64,000 nucleotides of DNA. Source: Rhynchopus euleeides (taxonomy: Eukaryota; Euglenozoa; Diplonemea; Diplonemida; Diplonemidae). Position 1 is the stretch's first letter; every line of letters begins with the position of its first letter. The notes under the pieces are model-generated. The model saw only the letters and a list, made by a program, of their open reading frames with translations, searched no databases and was not told where the DNA came from. A program made the position numbers and the translations under genes. Positions 11,494 to 23,427 of the stretch are shown here, one piece after another. The DNA lies in assembly GCA_963210315.1 (NCBI GenBank), contig OY723240.1, forward strand, positions 620,001-684,000. The letters run 5' to 3'.

Positions 11494-14400
11494 CCGTAAA
11501 CGGAAAAAGGGTGGAACGTAAAAATGTTCCAAGTTCCCAAAAAAAGGCCAAACGTTCCATCTTTTTTACGGTCCACTATTTATTGGGACTGAATATGGAA
11601 AAGACAATGCGATTTTCGCCCGCGGGCTGGTGGGTTGCGGGGCGCGGACTGCGGCCACGCCGTAGACTCCCACACGTAGGCCTCCCGACCTCCCAGCTTT
11701 GGACCCTCCCTCCACCACCGCAACCAACGCCAGCAAGAGAAGCAAGGCATCCCTGCATGTGGAAAGGGCACGATCACCACCACTCACCTCGAGACTCACC
11801 CACCACCACACCTCGAGAAGACATTACATACAAGTTATACAGACAGAGTATCTAAAGGGACATCAAGAGAGGGAGGGTGACGGGTTTGCGGGACATTTAC
11901 AGGGGCATAAACAGAGAGAGGGGATGTGGCACAGTGCTCAGCACTCAGCACTGAAGTCGAGTGACGACAGGATCCTCTCCATCTCTGCCAATTCTGCGGG
12001 GGTCGTCAGCGCTGCGTCCGGGTGCACCTCGGTTGGAGGGTCGTAGTCAGCAACAGCATCATCGGTACTTGCTGCGAGCGTTCCGGGGTCGGCGATGATG
12101 CCAGCGCGGACGAACGTTTTCACGACGGAGCTCGGCTTCACCTTGCTGAACCCACGGCACAGCCAGGCGAGATGGCGGTCGCGCATGTCCGCGGCGGTCA
12201 CCTTCGTCGTCCTGGCCAGGTCAGCCATCAACTCCTGGTCGTCGAGCTCAGGGTTCTGGGCGACGAACGACACGAAATGCAGGTTCTCCGCGTCGAACAC
12301 GATCAGCGGCCCGGAACGGATCTCCGTGAGGGTCGCGGCCCACTGCACCTCGGACAGGGTGATCAGCCTCACACTGGTGTAGTACTCCCGGTTGAGTGCG
12401 CCCACAGCAGCCTGGGCGGCGGGGTATGGGAGGCGCTGTGCCTCGGTGAACTGCGCAGCGTCACCATTCGCAGAACGCAGTTCCTCCAGCACCTGCTGAA
12501 CAGCATCCTGTGCGCCGGGAATGCCTTCCGTGTCAGTGGGGATCACCTTCTCGAGCAGGTTGAGAGCATCCTTGACCTTCGGGAGGTAGGCCTTCCGCAC
12601 GCCGTAGCTGTTGAGACACAGCTCCACAGCACGCAGGGCGTACCACCCACTCGCGTTGTCCCCAGGGTGAACCCAGTCCGCACAACCCGGAGACACCACG
12701 ATGCTTGCCCTTGTGCCGGCAAGGACTGCGTTGCGGAAGGCGGCTGTCTTCACGGACGAATCGTACACCATCACTTCATGCGACCCCATCCCTGCGAAGA
12801 GGAAAGGGGTGCCAGTTTTCGCAAGGGCACGGGTTTTCCTCTTCTCGTCACGCCGGAACAGCTTGGTGCAGACACCGGTGTACCACTTCGAGAACTTTTC
12901 GCGGAGGTATTTCTTGATGTAGGCATTGAAGCCCAGGTCCAGCGGCTGCAAGAAAGCAGTAAACCCCGGAGGAATATCGACAGTCACGATGCCGCTCTCT
13001 GCGAGTGCTGCAGCAACCTTCTCGGTCTGTTGGCCCGTGAACTTGTCGATGATCAACAAGGATTTCTGCTCCTCCCCGAGCCCCTTGGTCTCTTTGACAC
13101 CCGTGAGGTATGGCACCAACACCTTCTCGATGTATTCGAGGGTGGTTGCTTCGGACGCCCAGTGTTTCGGATTGGCAGTCAAGTGCCAGGTTTCCCCGTA
13201 CGTCTCCAGGTACTCCTCCTCGAAGCGTCCGTGTGAGCGGGAAGTTAGGCCACCGTATATCAGCTGGACAGGGAGGAGATCGCCGGTCGCACTGGCGCCG
13301 AATACACCCGTAATCGCCTTCTTTTCGTCGGACTTCGAGAGCGGCACGTATGACGCGCCCTTCTTGTCGAAGGTCTTTGTGGTACCTGGCAGGAGGGGAA
13401 GGGCAGTGTGGTCGACATTCACCACCAAATCATCTGGGATGTTGTGCTGTGCCCTCAGACGTTGCACCTCCCCCTCGAACTCAGCCTTGGCCCGTTCCAG
13501 CAAACCCGGACTGTGGCACACCGCCGTTGTCCGCATTCGCAAGGTCCATCCCTGCGCAGCGAGGTACTTCCGAGCCCATTCCGTGCCGAGAGCTGTCTCA
13601 GAATCAATCCTGCTTGGATCACTGCTGGCACTCACCAGGCCTCGCGCGGAGGCGGACACAGTCTCAGCTGAAACCTGCGTCCCGCACCGCCTCAGGGCGC
13701 GCAACAACTGCATCAGCCTGGTCTCCTCGCTGTCGGTGAGGATTGCGGGCCGGCCGCGCTTCTGCGGGGGGGGAAGCACCACCTCCTCTGTCACCTCACC
13801 GAGAAGAGCTGCGGCACGCTTCCGCTTGCCCAGCTCTTCCCGGTAGAGGGTCGCAAAACGGGAGGCGGAGCTCTTCGAGAGCTTCCTCCGTCCTGCGAGA
13901 GGGGCGTTCCAATCGGCAACGACTGCCGAGAGCTTCCCCTCCACCACCTTCCGGCCGATCTCCAGCTTTTCGGCCGGGCTCCAGTCACCACCGCCGGTAG
14001 GCCCCTGTGAGGATGCCTGCTGGTCGCGCACTGCACGCGTCACACTTTCAGCCTCAGCCCGCGAAATCGGACAAGCGCCGTTGCTGCCGGGGGTGTACGC
14101 TGCACGGGGCACCGTGAAGAGCAACATGCTCTTCTGCTTCGGTTCACGCTTTGGAGGCATGTGTGTGTGTGTCCCTGCAAACTGGGGGAAAGTGCGTGAG
14201 GACAGCGGGAAGATCAACGAAAACAACAAGGCGAGGCGGCAACGGAGAGGGACATGGAGAGGGGGGGGGGCGGGGGCGAGCGCGTGACTAGCATCTGGAG
14301 TCTCTCAAGGCCGAACGAGACATATTTCGAGATACCACCCCAAACTCACACGCCACGGTTGTCGGGAGACTGACGACGTTGTCGTCTGTAAGTCCGCCCC

Positions 14401-14934
14401 AACCCCCTCACTTACGAATTCCAACGGAGATTTGGAATTCACGGGCCCCGAACATTGTTCCGTGTAGTACCATGCAAGGAGCGTTCCGGTAGAAGTAAAG
14501 GTAGAACCTGCTGCGCTAGCCCACATAAGCAGCCTCAGTACGGCAAGGCGCGCAGACAGAAGCTGAGACCACCGGGCTCCCTCCAGATGTAAATTCGTGA
14601 ATCAGTGCCCGGAAAATTCAGGGAAATCGTACTCCTTTCGCTTTAGTGTAGTACACCCTGCAGAAACTGTGGGAGAACAGTTCCGGACTGTTGAGGCCCT
14701 GTGGTGTTAATCCCGAAGCTTCAGTCGTACGATTTCCTTGGTTCCTTCGCGACTTCGTCGCGAAGGAACTCGTAAAAAAAAAAAAAAAACGCCAAGTCCA
14801 CTATCCCAACCGTAAAATAGGTGGACCGTAAAAATGTTCCAAGTTCCGGAAAAATCCCATTTGTTCCATCTTTTTTACGTTCCAACTATAGTACGGTTCA
14901 CCTTTATTACGGTCCACAATATTTCCGTTTACGG
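11494..14934 (-). mobile_element. TA-target pogo-like transposon E3, CCGTAAACGG termini
   Basis: Inverted ends begin CCGTAAACGGAAA, flanked by TA (11492-11493 and 14935-14936), 3,441 bp. Subterminal sequences repeat blocks such as GGTCCACC and ATGTTCCAAGTTCC. It carries an intact transposase gene, so it may be autonomous. Two shorter elements (16201-17513, 17562-18727) share its ends and flanking internal sequence but lack the gene. Confidence 0.85.
11938..14160 (-). CDS. pogo-like DDD transposase
   Basis: 740 residues from ATG at 14160; a TTTGCAG acceptor-like site lies 15 bases upstream, which favours this Met over an upstream frame extension. The N-terminus is basic (MPPKREPKQKS). Residues about 60-215 hold helix-turn-helix/CENP-B-like DNA-binding segments, including a GRP hook (136-138) and TEWARKYLAAQGW. 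The catalytic DDE_1 core follows: VNVDHTALPLLPG (D250), SDEKKAITGVFGAS, LLIIDKFTGQQ (D372) and PPGFTAFLQPLDLGF (D408), with 35 residues between the last two acids. These match the pogo/Tigger-type superfamily, which cuts at TA, in agreement with the TA duplication of the host element. The frame is uninterrupted over 2.2 kb, which suggests recent activity. Confidence 0.9.
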   Translation of the reverse strand: MPPKREPKQKSMLLFTVPRAAYTPGSNGACPISRAEAESVTRAVRDQQASSQGPTGGGDWSPAEKLEIGRKVVEGKLSAVVADWNAPLAGRRKLSKSSASRFATLYREELGKRKRAAALLGEVTEEVVLPPPQKRGRPAILTDSEETRLMQLLRALRRCGTQVSAETVSASARGLVSASSDPSRIDSETALGTEWARKYLAAQGWTLRMRTTAVCHSPGLLERAKAEFEGEVQRLRAQHNIPDDLVVNVDHTALPLLPGTTKTFDKKGASYVPLSKSDEKKAITGVFGASATGDLLPVQLIYGGLTSRSHGRFEEEYLETYGETWHLTANPKHWASEATTLEYIEKVLVPYLTGVKETKGLGEEQKSLLIIDKFTGQQTEKVAAALAESGIVTVDIPPGFTAFLQPLDLGFNAYIKKYLREKFSKWYTGVCTKLFRRDEKRKTRALAKTGTPFLFAGMGSHEVMVYDSSVKTAAFRNAVLAGTRASIVVSPGCADWVHPGDNASGWYALRAVELCLNSYGVRKAYLPKVKDALNLLEKVIPTDTEGIPGAQDAVQQVLEELRSANGDAAQFTEAQRLPYPAAQAAVGALNREYYTSVRLITLSEVQWAATLTEIRSGPLIVFDAENLHFVSFVAQNPELDDQELMADLARTTKVTAADMRDRHLAWLCRGFSKVKPSSVVKTFVRAGIIADPGTLAASTDDAVADYDPPTEVHPDAALTTPAELAEMERILSSLDFSAEC

Positions 14935-14936
14935 TA

Positions 14937-15836
14937 CATGTATAATACATGTATATGCCTGAAATATACATGTAAAATACATGTATATCAAGTAAAAATA
15001 CAAGTATAATACTTGCATGTCAACTATTATACTTGTATTTTTACTTGATATACATGTATTTTTGCATGTATATTTCAGGCATTTACATGTATTTTACATG
15101 TATAATACTTGTCATGCAAGTATTATACCGTATACGTAAATATTTTGGAACGTAAATATTATGGAACGTAAATATTATGGAACGTAAATATTTTGGAACG
15201 CTGGTGGGTTGGCGTTCCAGATTTTTTTCGTTCCACAATATTTACAGGGCTTTCTGCGACTCGGGGACTTGGACCAGGTGATCGGACGGCATACAGAGTC
15301 CCTGACGGGACCTACTCGTGCACTTTTCGCGCGATTCCTGACGCAAGCCGTCCTCACCACCGAGTCCCCAACTGGCCCTGTAAATATTATGGAACGTAAA
15401 TATTATGGAACGGACCGGCCAAAAATGGGCCCGTTCCATAATATTTACGTTCCATAATATTTACGTATACGGTACATGTAAAATACTTGCATGCAAGTAA
15501 AATACATGTATTTTACTTGCATGCAAGTATTTTACTTGTCATGCAAGTATTTTACATGTATACTACTTGCATGACAAGTATTATACATGTAAAATACATG
15601 TAAATGCCTGAAATATACATGTAAAATACATGTATATCAAGTAAAAATACAAGTATAATAGTTGACATGCAAGTATTATACTTGTATTTTTACTTGATAT
15701 ACATGTATTTTACATGTATATTTCAGGCATATACATGTATTATACATGTATAATAGTTGACATGCAAGTATTATACATGTATAATACATGTATATACTTG
15801 TAGTTATACATGTAAAATTTACAAGATCCCACCGTG
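14937..15836. repeat. AT-rich palindromic repeat block of E1
   Basis: Built from short palindromic words (TACATGTA, TACTTGCATG, ATACAAGTAT) arranged as larger inverted repeats. The same block recurs inside E2 (about 18728-19676). It forms the body of the CACGGTGGG family rather than host sequence. Confidence 0.75.
15128..15472. mobile_element. 345-bp TA-target MITE E5a
   Basis: Ends CCGTATACGTAAATATT, perfectly inverted, TA on both sides. The GC-rich core contrasts with its AT-rich host. An almost identical copy of the same length is at 19211-19555. Confidence 0.88.
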
Positions 15837-15849
15837 TATCACTGCCCTA

Positions 15850-16039
15850 GGGGGGGGGGGATCCGCCAAAACTATCAAAAAGCAATCGGGAAGGGGTGGG
15901 GGGTGGGGGGATTTTTTGCCGGCCTTCACAGATTCTGCAGTGCAGAAAGGTGTGATCTTTCCTGGCAGGATATTCTTTTGACGCAGCACCCGGAGGGGGG
16001 GGGGGGGCAGTGGCTGGGGTAATTTTCTGGGGGGTCGCT
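15850..16039. other. spacer between elements B and E2
   Basis: Starts with 11 G after the right TA of B and includes a second G run (about 15997-16008). No gene. It may be part of a further element whose right end lies at 19681-19701, but the two sides are not inverted copies, so this is unresolved. Confidence 0.4.
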
Positions 16040-16200
16040 TACACGGTGGGATCTTGTAAATTTTACATGTATAACTACAAGTATAATACATGTATTATAC
16101 ATGTATAATACTTGCATGTCAACTATTATACATGTATAATACATGTATATGCCTGAAATATACATGTAAAATACATGTATATCAAGTAAAAATACAAGTA

Positions 16201-17513
16201 CCGTAAAAGGAAATATTGTGGACCGTAATAAAGGTGAACCGTACTATAGGTGGACCGTAAAAAAGATGGAACAAATAGGATTTTTCCGGAACTTGGAACA
16301 TTTTTACGGTCCACCTATTTTACGGTTGGGATAGTGGACTTGGCAGTTTTTTTACGAGTTCCGAGCGACGAAGTCGCGAAGGAACCAAGGAAATCGTACG
16401 ACTGAAGCTTCAGGATCAACACCACAGGGCCTCAACACATAGTGCGCGCTCACCATCGTCCGGAACTGTTCTCCCACAGTTACTGCAGGGTGTACTACAC
16501 TAAAGGAGTACGATTTCCCTGAATTTTCCGGGCACTGATTCACGAATTTACATCTGGAGGGAGCCCGGTCGTCTCAGCTTCTGTCTGCGCGCCCTGCCGT
16601 ACTGTGGCTGCTTATGTGGGCGAGCGCAGCAGGTTCTATTTTTACTTCTACCGGAACGCTCCTTGCATGGTACTACACTTCTCGAGGTGAGTGGTGGTGA
16701 TCGTGCCCTTTCCGCACGCAGGGAGGCCTTGCTTCTCTTGCTGGTGTTGGTTGCGGTGGTGGAGGGAGGGTCCAAAGCTGGGAGGTCGGGAGGCCTACGT
16801 GGAAGTCTGCGGCATGGAGGCCGCAACCCACCAGCCCGCGGGCAAAAGTCGCATTGTCCGTTCCATATTCAGTCCCAATAAATAGTGGACCGTAAAAAAT
16901 TCCCGGATTACGCACTTCCAAGGTCCTGGGTAAGACGTTAAACTGCCTGGGGGGGCCGTCCCCGGACCATGACGGGTGCCTGCACCAGGAGTCTAGCACG
17001 GCCGTGGTCCAGGGCATGACCGAAAACTGCTTGGGTACCGAGGCTCCCCAGACCAGGAAGGGTGGAGACACCTGGAGTCTAAATAGTCACACCACGTCAG
17101 GCCAGACCTTCGCATTGCACTCCGCGAAGACTGCCACACAGCCGCGGGGCAGGTGTGCAGCCTGTGGAAAACCTCGTACAGAAAAGGGTCGGCGACCGCC
17201 CGCCCCCAGTCTGAGAGGCATCAGCCGAATCTCGGTGGAGGCGGGCACAAAACAAAAGGGAGAGTCGTCACTGTGCATATCAGCACGGTCCCGCCCTCTG
17301 TGCCAGACCAACACACCACCAAAGGAAAAGAGGAAGAGGCGACGTAAGGCAATGCCTCCGTGCGGCCAGGAGAACACGAAACAGCGACCCCCTCAACGGG
17401 GAATGCTACGAGCACGGCCAAAAATCGTTCAAAATCGTTCAAAAAGATGGAACGTTTGGCCTTTTTTTGGGAACTTGGAACATTTTTACGGTCCACCCTT
17501 TTTCCGTTTACGG
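16201..17513. mobile_element. E3b, transposase-deleted pogo-like derivative
   Basis: Ends CCGTAAAAGGAAATATT and CCGTTTACGG inverted, TA on each side, 1,313 bp. About 700 bases match E3 end regions, including the block around GACGAAGTCGCGAAGGAACC. The middle (about 16890-17440) is unrelated to E3 and has no intact gene. Orientation is opposite to E3. Confidence 0.82.
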
Positions 17514-17561
17514 TATAATACTTGCATGTCAACTATTATACATGTATTTTTACTTGATATA

Positions 17562-18727
17562 CCGTAAACGGAAATATTGTGGACCGTAATAAAGGTGAAC
17601 CGTACTATAGGTGGACCGAAAGCGCCCTATCACTTCACAGCTACAACCGCTCTGATGAATTTCCTTTGTTTGTTGCGTTGACGCTTCTACACACAAAACC
17701 CTGAACTGATCACACCCTGAGCCTGATGAAGGGTGGGGTTAGTGTATAGAGCACGTTTGGTTGCAGCTGTGGTGGGGCGCTTTCCGCTCACACGAGTGTG
17801 CTTAAAAAGCGCCCTATCACTTCACAGCTACAACCGCTCTGATGAATTTCCTTTGTTTGTTGCGTTGACGCTTCTACACCAGGACCCTCATCCGGAGGGA
17901 CGTGTCCGTCTCGTTCTCAACGAGGCGGGCGCGCTGGTAAAAGTGTGGGTGGCATCGACACTGGTGGCAACTCCACGGGGTGCCTCGCGTGTACGCGTCT
18001 GCGCGTTGGTCGTGGGTCGCAACCCAGGTCCACCTATTTTACGGTTGGGATAGTGGACTTGGCGGTTTTTTTTACGAATTCCTTCGACGAAGTCGCGAAG
18101 GAACCAAGGAAATCGCACGACTGAAGCTGCAGGATTAACACCGCAGGGCCTCAACACAGAGTGTGCGCTCACCATCGTCCGGGAACTGTTCTCCCACAGT
18201 TACTGCAGGGTGTACTACACTAAAGGAGTACGATTTCCCTGAATTTTCCGGGCACTGATTCACGAATTTACATCTGGAGGGAGCCCGGTGGTCTCAGCTT
18301 CTGTCTGCGCGCCCTGCCGTACTGTGGCTGCTTTTGTGGGCTCGTGCAGCAGGTTCTACTTTTACTTCTACCGGAACGCTCCTTGCATGGTACTACACTT
18401 CTCGAGGTGTGGTGGTGGGTGAGTCTCGAGGTGAGTGGTGGTGATCGTGCCCTTTCCACACGCAGGGAGGACTTGCTTCTCTTGCTGGTGTTGGTTGCGG
18501 TGGTGGAGGGAGGGTCCAAAGCTGGGAGGTCGGGAGGCCTACGTGCGGGAGTCTGCGGCGTGGAGGCCGCAGTCCGCGCCCCGCAACCCACCAGCCCGCG
18601 GGCGAAAATCGCATTGTCTTTTCCATATTCAGTCCCAATAAATGGTGGACCGTAAAAAAGATGGAACGTTTGGCCTTTTTTTGGGAACTTGGAACATTTT
18701 TACGGTCCACCCTTTTTCCGTTTACGG
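17562..18727. mobile_element. E3c, transposase-deleted pogo-like derivative
   Basis: Same end pair with TA flanks, 1,166 bp. It contains a 74-bp direct repeat (17619-17692 and 17806-17879, around CAACCGCTCTGATGAATTTC) not present in E3b, then the shared end region. Confidence 0.82.
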
Positions 18728-19076
18728 TACATGTATTTTACATGTATATTTCAGGCATTTACATGTATTTTACATGTATAATACTTGTCATGCAAGTATT
18801 ATACATGTAAAATACTTGCATGACAAGTAAAATACTTGCATGCAAGTAAAATACATGTATTTTACTTGCATGCAAGTATTTTACTTGTCATGCAAGTATT
18901 ATACATGTATTTTACTTGTCGTGCAAGTATTTTACATGTATAATACTTGCATGACAAGTATTATACATGTAAAATACATGTAAATGCCTGAAATATACAT
19001 GTAAAATACATGTATATCAAGTAAAAATACATGTATAATAGTTGACATGCAAGTATTATACTTGTATTTTTACTTG

Positions 19077-19185
19077 GGGGCCTTCGCTACCAAGTGTGAC
19101 TGAGTGAGAAAAAGTGAGCCACGGCCCACTTCCCCTCACTGGCTGACGAGCTGTGACGAGCAGTGACTGGTAGCGAGGACCCCCC
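19077..19185. mobile_element. small GGGGCCTTCGCT fold-back element
   Basis: Interrupts the phrase ACTTGATAT of the E2 palindromic block, known uninterrupted elsewhere. Ends GGGGCCTTCGCTACC and GGTAGCGAGGACCCC are inverted and TTG is repeated on both sides. Relatives: 33503-33657, 45973-46060, 48942-49020, 49336-49443, 50945-51056. Confidence 0.75.
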
Positions 19186-19210
19186 TTGATATACATGTAT
19201 TTTACATGTA

Positions 19211-19555
19211 CCGTATACGTAAATATTTTGGAACGTAAATATTATGGAACGTAAATATTATGGAACGTAAATATTTTGGAACGCTGGTGGGTTGGCGTTC
19301 CAGATTTTTTTCGTTCCATAATATTTACAGGGCTTTCTGCGACTCGGGGACTTGGACCAGGTGATCGGACGGCATACAGAGTCCCTGACGGGACCTACTC
19401 GTGCACTTTTCGCGCGATTCCTGACGCAAGCCGTCCTCACCACCGAGTCCCCAACTGGCCCTGTAAATATTATGGAACGTAAATATTATGGAACGGACCG
19501 GCCAAAAATGGGCCCGTTCCATAATATTTACGTTCCATAATATTTACGTATACGG
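19211..19555. mobile_element. 345-bp TA-target MITE E5b
   Basis: Same length, termini and core as 15128-15472; TA on both sides. Confidence 0.88.
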
Positions 19556-19703
19556 TATATTTCAGGCATATACATGTATTATACATGTATAATAGTTGAC
19601 ATGCAAGTATTATACATGATGTATAATACATGTATATACTTGTAGTTATACATGTAAAATTTACAAGATCCCACCGTGTACAGCCCCGGGGGGGGGGGGG
19701 GTA

Positions 19704-20851
19704 GGGGGGGTCAAATGCCCCCCCTTTTACGTGGATAAACACGATTTTTCAAAAAACCGGCGCAGAGGCCCCAAAGCCCCCGTAAACCCTCCAAACCCCC
19801 CCAGATCGGTCCGGAAACCCATCGAACCCCACTTTTCCACCATTCCGGGCACCTCAGGTGCCCGAATTGGGGTACCTAAATTTTGTGCCACCGTTTGGTA
19901 CCGTACAGTGCCACTGTGTGGGAGGTTGGAAAAGAAAATGCCCCAACACACCACATCTGAGGGTTGCAATGCATGTTGCTTGCCAACCACGTCATCCGGT
20001 GGGTGTCAGGCGCTATGTAGGTGGCATCAGCCAGGTCTTCGATGTGTTCTGGCTTGTATATGTACCTCCCTGTCACCATGCACCGGGAGGCTGCCTGTAG
20101 GTACGGAACAAGTCCAGATGGTCGTGTGATTCCTGTGCAGCAGTGCTCCACAACCGGGATGTGTTGACAACGACTGTTGCAACACGAGCTGTACATTCCG
20201 GGAACACACGAAGTGCGCTGTCGTGGTACCCATTGTGCAGAATTGGTAGTTGCTGCGGTCTACTTTGCCTGGCCCAAGAGCACTGATACTGAACAGTGCA
20301 ATATGCGTGGCGAGGTGAATGCAACGGAAGCGCGCAAAGTCAATACAGCTCTCGGATGGCGGGTGGTGGTGCCACTAGTGTGTGACGTTCACTCGAGGAT
20401 ACAACGCATCACAATGAATCAGCAACCGTGGACCGAGTACAATACGCTCTCTGTGGCTGGTGTGGGGGACAAAGGCAGTGCCTGTGCCGCAGGCAGGGAG
20501 GTACATATACAAGCCAGAACACATCGAAGACCTGGCTGATGCCACCTACATAGCGCCTGACACCCACCGGATGACGTGGTTGGCAAGCAACATGCATTGC
20601 AACCCTCAGATGTGGTGTGTTGGGGCATTTTCTTTTCCAACCTCCCACACAGTGGCACTGTACGGTACCAAACGGTGGCACAAAATTTAGGTACCCCAAT
20701 TCGGGCACCTGAGGTGCCCGGAATGGTGGAAAAGTGGGGTTCGATGGGTTTCCGGACCGATCTGGGGGGGTTTGGAGGGTTTACGGGGGCTTTGGGGCCT
20801 CTGCGCCGGTTTTTTGAAAAATCGTGTTTGTCACCCCCATTTGACCCCCCC
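19704..20851. mobile_element. TA-target long-TIR element G1, GGGGGGGTCAAATG
   Basis: 1,148 bp with inverted arms of roughly 370 bp and a central region of about 400 bp; TA at 19702-19703 and 20852-20853. Arms contain GGCACCTCAGGTGCCCGAAT and related palindromes. No transposase. Copies of the same length at 37474-38621 (centre inverted) and 39524-40671. Confidence 0.88.
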
Positions 20852-20853
20852 TA

Positions 20854-23427
20854 GGCATAGTGCCCCAAACATATGTTTTGGGCCAGAATATTCCAGAATA
20901 TTTTTTTATGTTTGCAACTTTCAAAAAATATTTTCAAAAATATTTTTGCCAAAAAATATTTTAAAATATTTTATCTATTTTCAGCAAAAAATGGATTTTT
21001 TGCTGAAAAAAATTTCCGGCCAATTTTATGGCCGGAAGTGGGCCACCCACGACGGGAGGAAAAAAGAGTGAACGGGCAGCATGCCGTTCCTCTTTTTCCC
21101 CCCGTGAGGGTGGGCCCCCCCCTGCCAGGCAAGGTGAAAAAATGAAGAAACGGGCAGCATGCCGTTCTACATTTTTCCTTGCAAGGCAGGGAGGGCGCCC
21201 CCCATGCCAGACAGCAGCCACCCCTGGAGGGGCAACAACTGACGGGCATGGGGGAACGAGGTGGGTCTGGACCCGACACCGCCACCACACGCGCAGTGCA
21301 CCTTTCGGATACACTGTCGTGAGTGGGGTGTGGGCAGTTCCCCTATCCTGTGAGCTCCTTTCGGACGAAGAGGTGCAGCGGTTATCTGCAACCTTCGTCC
21401 TGGACTTGCCTCGGGGGGAACGCCACGGTTTACCGCGGGTCCCGACGAGGGCACTCAGGCAGGATCTTCACGCCACCCCGCACCGAGGTCCCTTCTCACG
21501 CGGCGTGTCTCCCAGGTTCATGGCGGCGTCATCAGGTCAGGCTTTGTAGTCTCTACACCATCAGTAGTAAGGGAAATCCTAAAACCATACATGAAATCCA
21601 CCTTTTGGGCCGCTGGTGTACGAGGCTTGTTCCTCCAACTGAATCATGTTTGCTGTGTCAGGCAATATCAATACAGCCGCTGAAAGAAGTCGAGGTGTTG
21701 TGGATCTGCTGCTCACAGGAAGGATTCAGGGTGGATCACAAGACTGACCACCCTCTTTCCTTTGTCAAGTACCCTGTAAAACATCAGAACACCAAGTATC
21801 TTTCAACACTACATGTTCAAGAGTGGAATCAGTGGAATCGGAAGGGGTCACACCCGACCACACGGACACAGTTCCCGCGACTAATAAATGCCGAGAGTTC
21901 CGGTGTCCGACCACCTGGTATTACTTGGCTCCATCCACCCAGTCATTACGAGGGGGCGTCCCTTGAAGCCAGTTCCGCAGAACTCAGACCCCCTTAAAAC
22001 CAATGTCCTGTGTAGACAACTACTTAGCCTGCCTGATGACGACACCAATTCGCTGGGAGAGACGCCGCGGTCCAGGACCCCAATGGGGATGACGTGGCAT
22101 TGTTTGACCGAATCGGTTGTGTAAGTGTGTAGCCCCCTCCGCCCTCTGTCCCTCCCCCCAGGGTGGTGTGTGGAGGCGAGAAGCGCAAGCATGCACAGCA
22201 AAAAAGTGCGGAGCCCTGCAATCAAGACAACAAGCGATGGGATGGGGCACATGACCTTGCACGGGGGTGGGGGGCAGAAGAAACCAGACAAATGATTTGA
22301 CCAACTGAATCGTGCTAGCTAAACTCCAGAAAGAAGTGTCTTTTTTTCGTTGAACGCAGCCAAATGAAGAGCGTAACCTGTTTTTTGGCGCACAAAGTGC
22401 TAGCACGAACATGATGATGTTGGTCTTCTGGTTATGTCTAGTTTATTAGACTTACCTAGGGTACCCCGAGAGAATGTCACCCTCGGCCTCCGCTTGGGGG
22501 GTGACATTCTCACGAACATGATGATGTTGCTCTTCTGCTTATGTCTAATTTATTCGACTTAACGTGTATGCAAGCAGGCTGGGGTTTCGGGCAGAAAAAT
22601 GGCGAACATTGTCTGGAAACCCCGAAAAACCACCCAGAAATGGCCAGAACCCGGTTTTTGGTCCCATTTTCCACCCAGGAACACGTTTTTGGGCCTCTGT
22701 GAAAAATCGATATTTTTGGGATTTTTCGCGATTTTCGCCAACTACTCGCCAAGCCAAAAAATCGATTTTTGGCTGGGAAATGCAACAAATCAACGAATTA
22801 GGCCGTTTTAACCCCTTTCGTGCACTTTTTGGTCCCAGAAGGGTTTACGGGGTGTCCATAACGGCCCTTGGCACAAATCCTTTGGACCCAGACCGCAGCT
22901 TTGGGGGTCATTTTTTGGCGCGAATTTTTCGGATTTTCGTCCGGACCGGTACCGCATTTCAGGGGCAAAAATCTGATTTCCGAGGCCCGGGAATGCTCGC
23001 AGTGGCTTCAAATGGCCAAAAACGTTCAATTTACCCCTTCCCCAAAAAAAAATTCGAAAAGGGTCCCCCTATAAATCGCCGGATTAGGAAGGTTTTTTCC
23101 AACATATTTTTATATTTTGGGGGTCTTCGCTAGCCGGTGCAAAAAAGTGCAGGCTGGTGCAGGGCAAAATGGGCCGAAAATGGGCCAAATCGGAGGCAAA
23201 AAAAAGGGCGGGGAGTTGGGTGGCCCCTAGCTGGGAGCACGCATTTGGACCCAAAAAATAATGTCGAGCGGTCCCTGTGCATTGTTCAGCCCTCACAGGA
23301 CGAGAAGGCACGGCGGGGCCCGTGTCACGGGTAAACATTGAGATCAACCTGTCATCCTGGGCCAAGCCAAGATGGGAGCTGGCCGCCTGGGGCAATGCAG
23401 GAGCAACGGCTAGTGCTCGTGCTGGCA
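20854..23427. other. left flank of the arrays inside H, no supported gene
   Basis: AT-rich end, then mixed sequence with a GC-rich palindromic block (21040-21260) and broken frames. A 50-bp direct repeat around ACGAACATGATGATGTTG (22406-22455, 22513-22562) brackets a short GGGTACCCCGAGAG hairpin (22459-22511) that also occurs at 62563. No frame has a recognisable domain. Confidence 0.5.

Larger units (their letters stand above)
11406..15836. mobile_element. TA-target element E1, CACGGTGGGATCTTG termini, 4.4 kb
   Basis: Perfect inverted ends (CACGGTGGGATCTTG and about 28 more bases) with TA duplication at 11404-11405 and 15837-15838. The body is AT-rich palindromic sequence plus two younger nested elements, E3 (transposase-bearing) and the 345-bp E5a. 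A second copy, E2, is at 16042-19678. Confidence 0.85.
10623..15847. mobile_element. TA-target element B, GGGCAGTGA termini, split by element E1
   Basis: Left end GGGCAGTGA at 10623 and its inverse TCACTGCCC at 15839-15847, both flanked by TA. Subterminal repeats AAATACGTTGAACGTTC occur near both ends. Without the E1 insertion it is about 790 bp. On its minus strand (10731-11021) a 96-codon frame contains HGAKDKGDVVDCIAKQ, which looks like a protein remnant that I cannot assign. Confidence 0.75.
16042..19678. mobile_element. TA-target element E2, second CACGGTGGG copy
   Basis: Same termini as E1, TA at 16040-16041 and 19679-19680, 3,637 bp. It hosts four nested insertions: two transposase-less E3 derivatives, E5b, and a small element at 19077-19185. 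Confidence 0.85.

Noticed and set aside
12022..13846. Long plus-strand frames opposite the transposase
   Set aside because: Shadow frames of the intact GC-rich transposase gene; no domain.
21323..21997. 224-codon plus-strand frame in the left part of H
   Set aside because: Neighbouring frames are equally open in pieces and no motif is seen; could be a decayed gene but cannot be supported.
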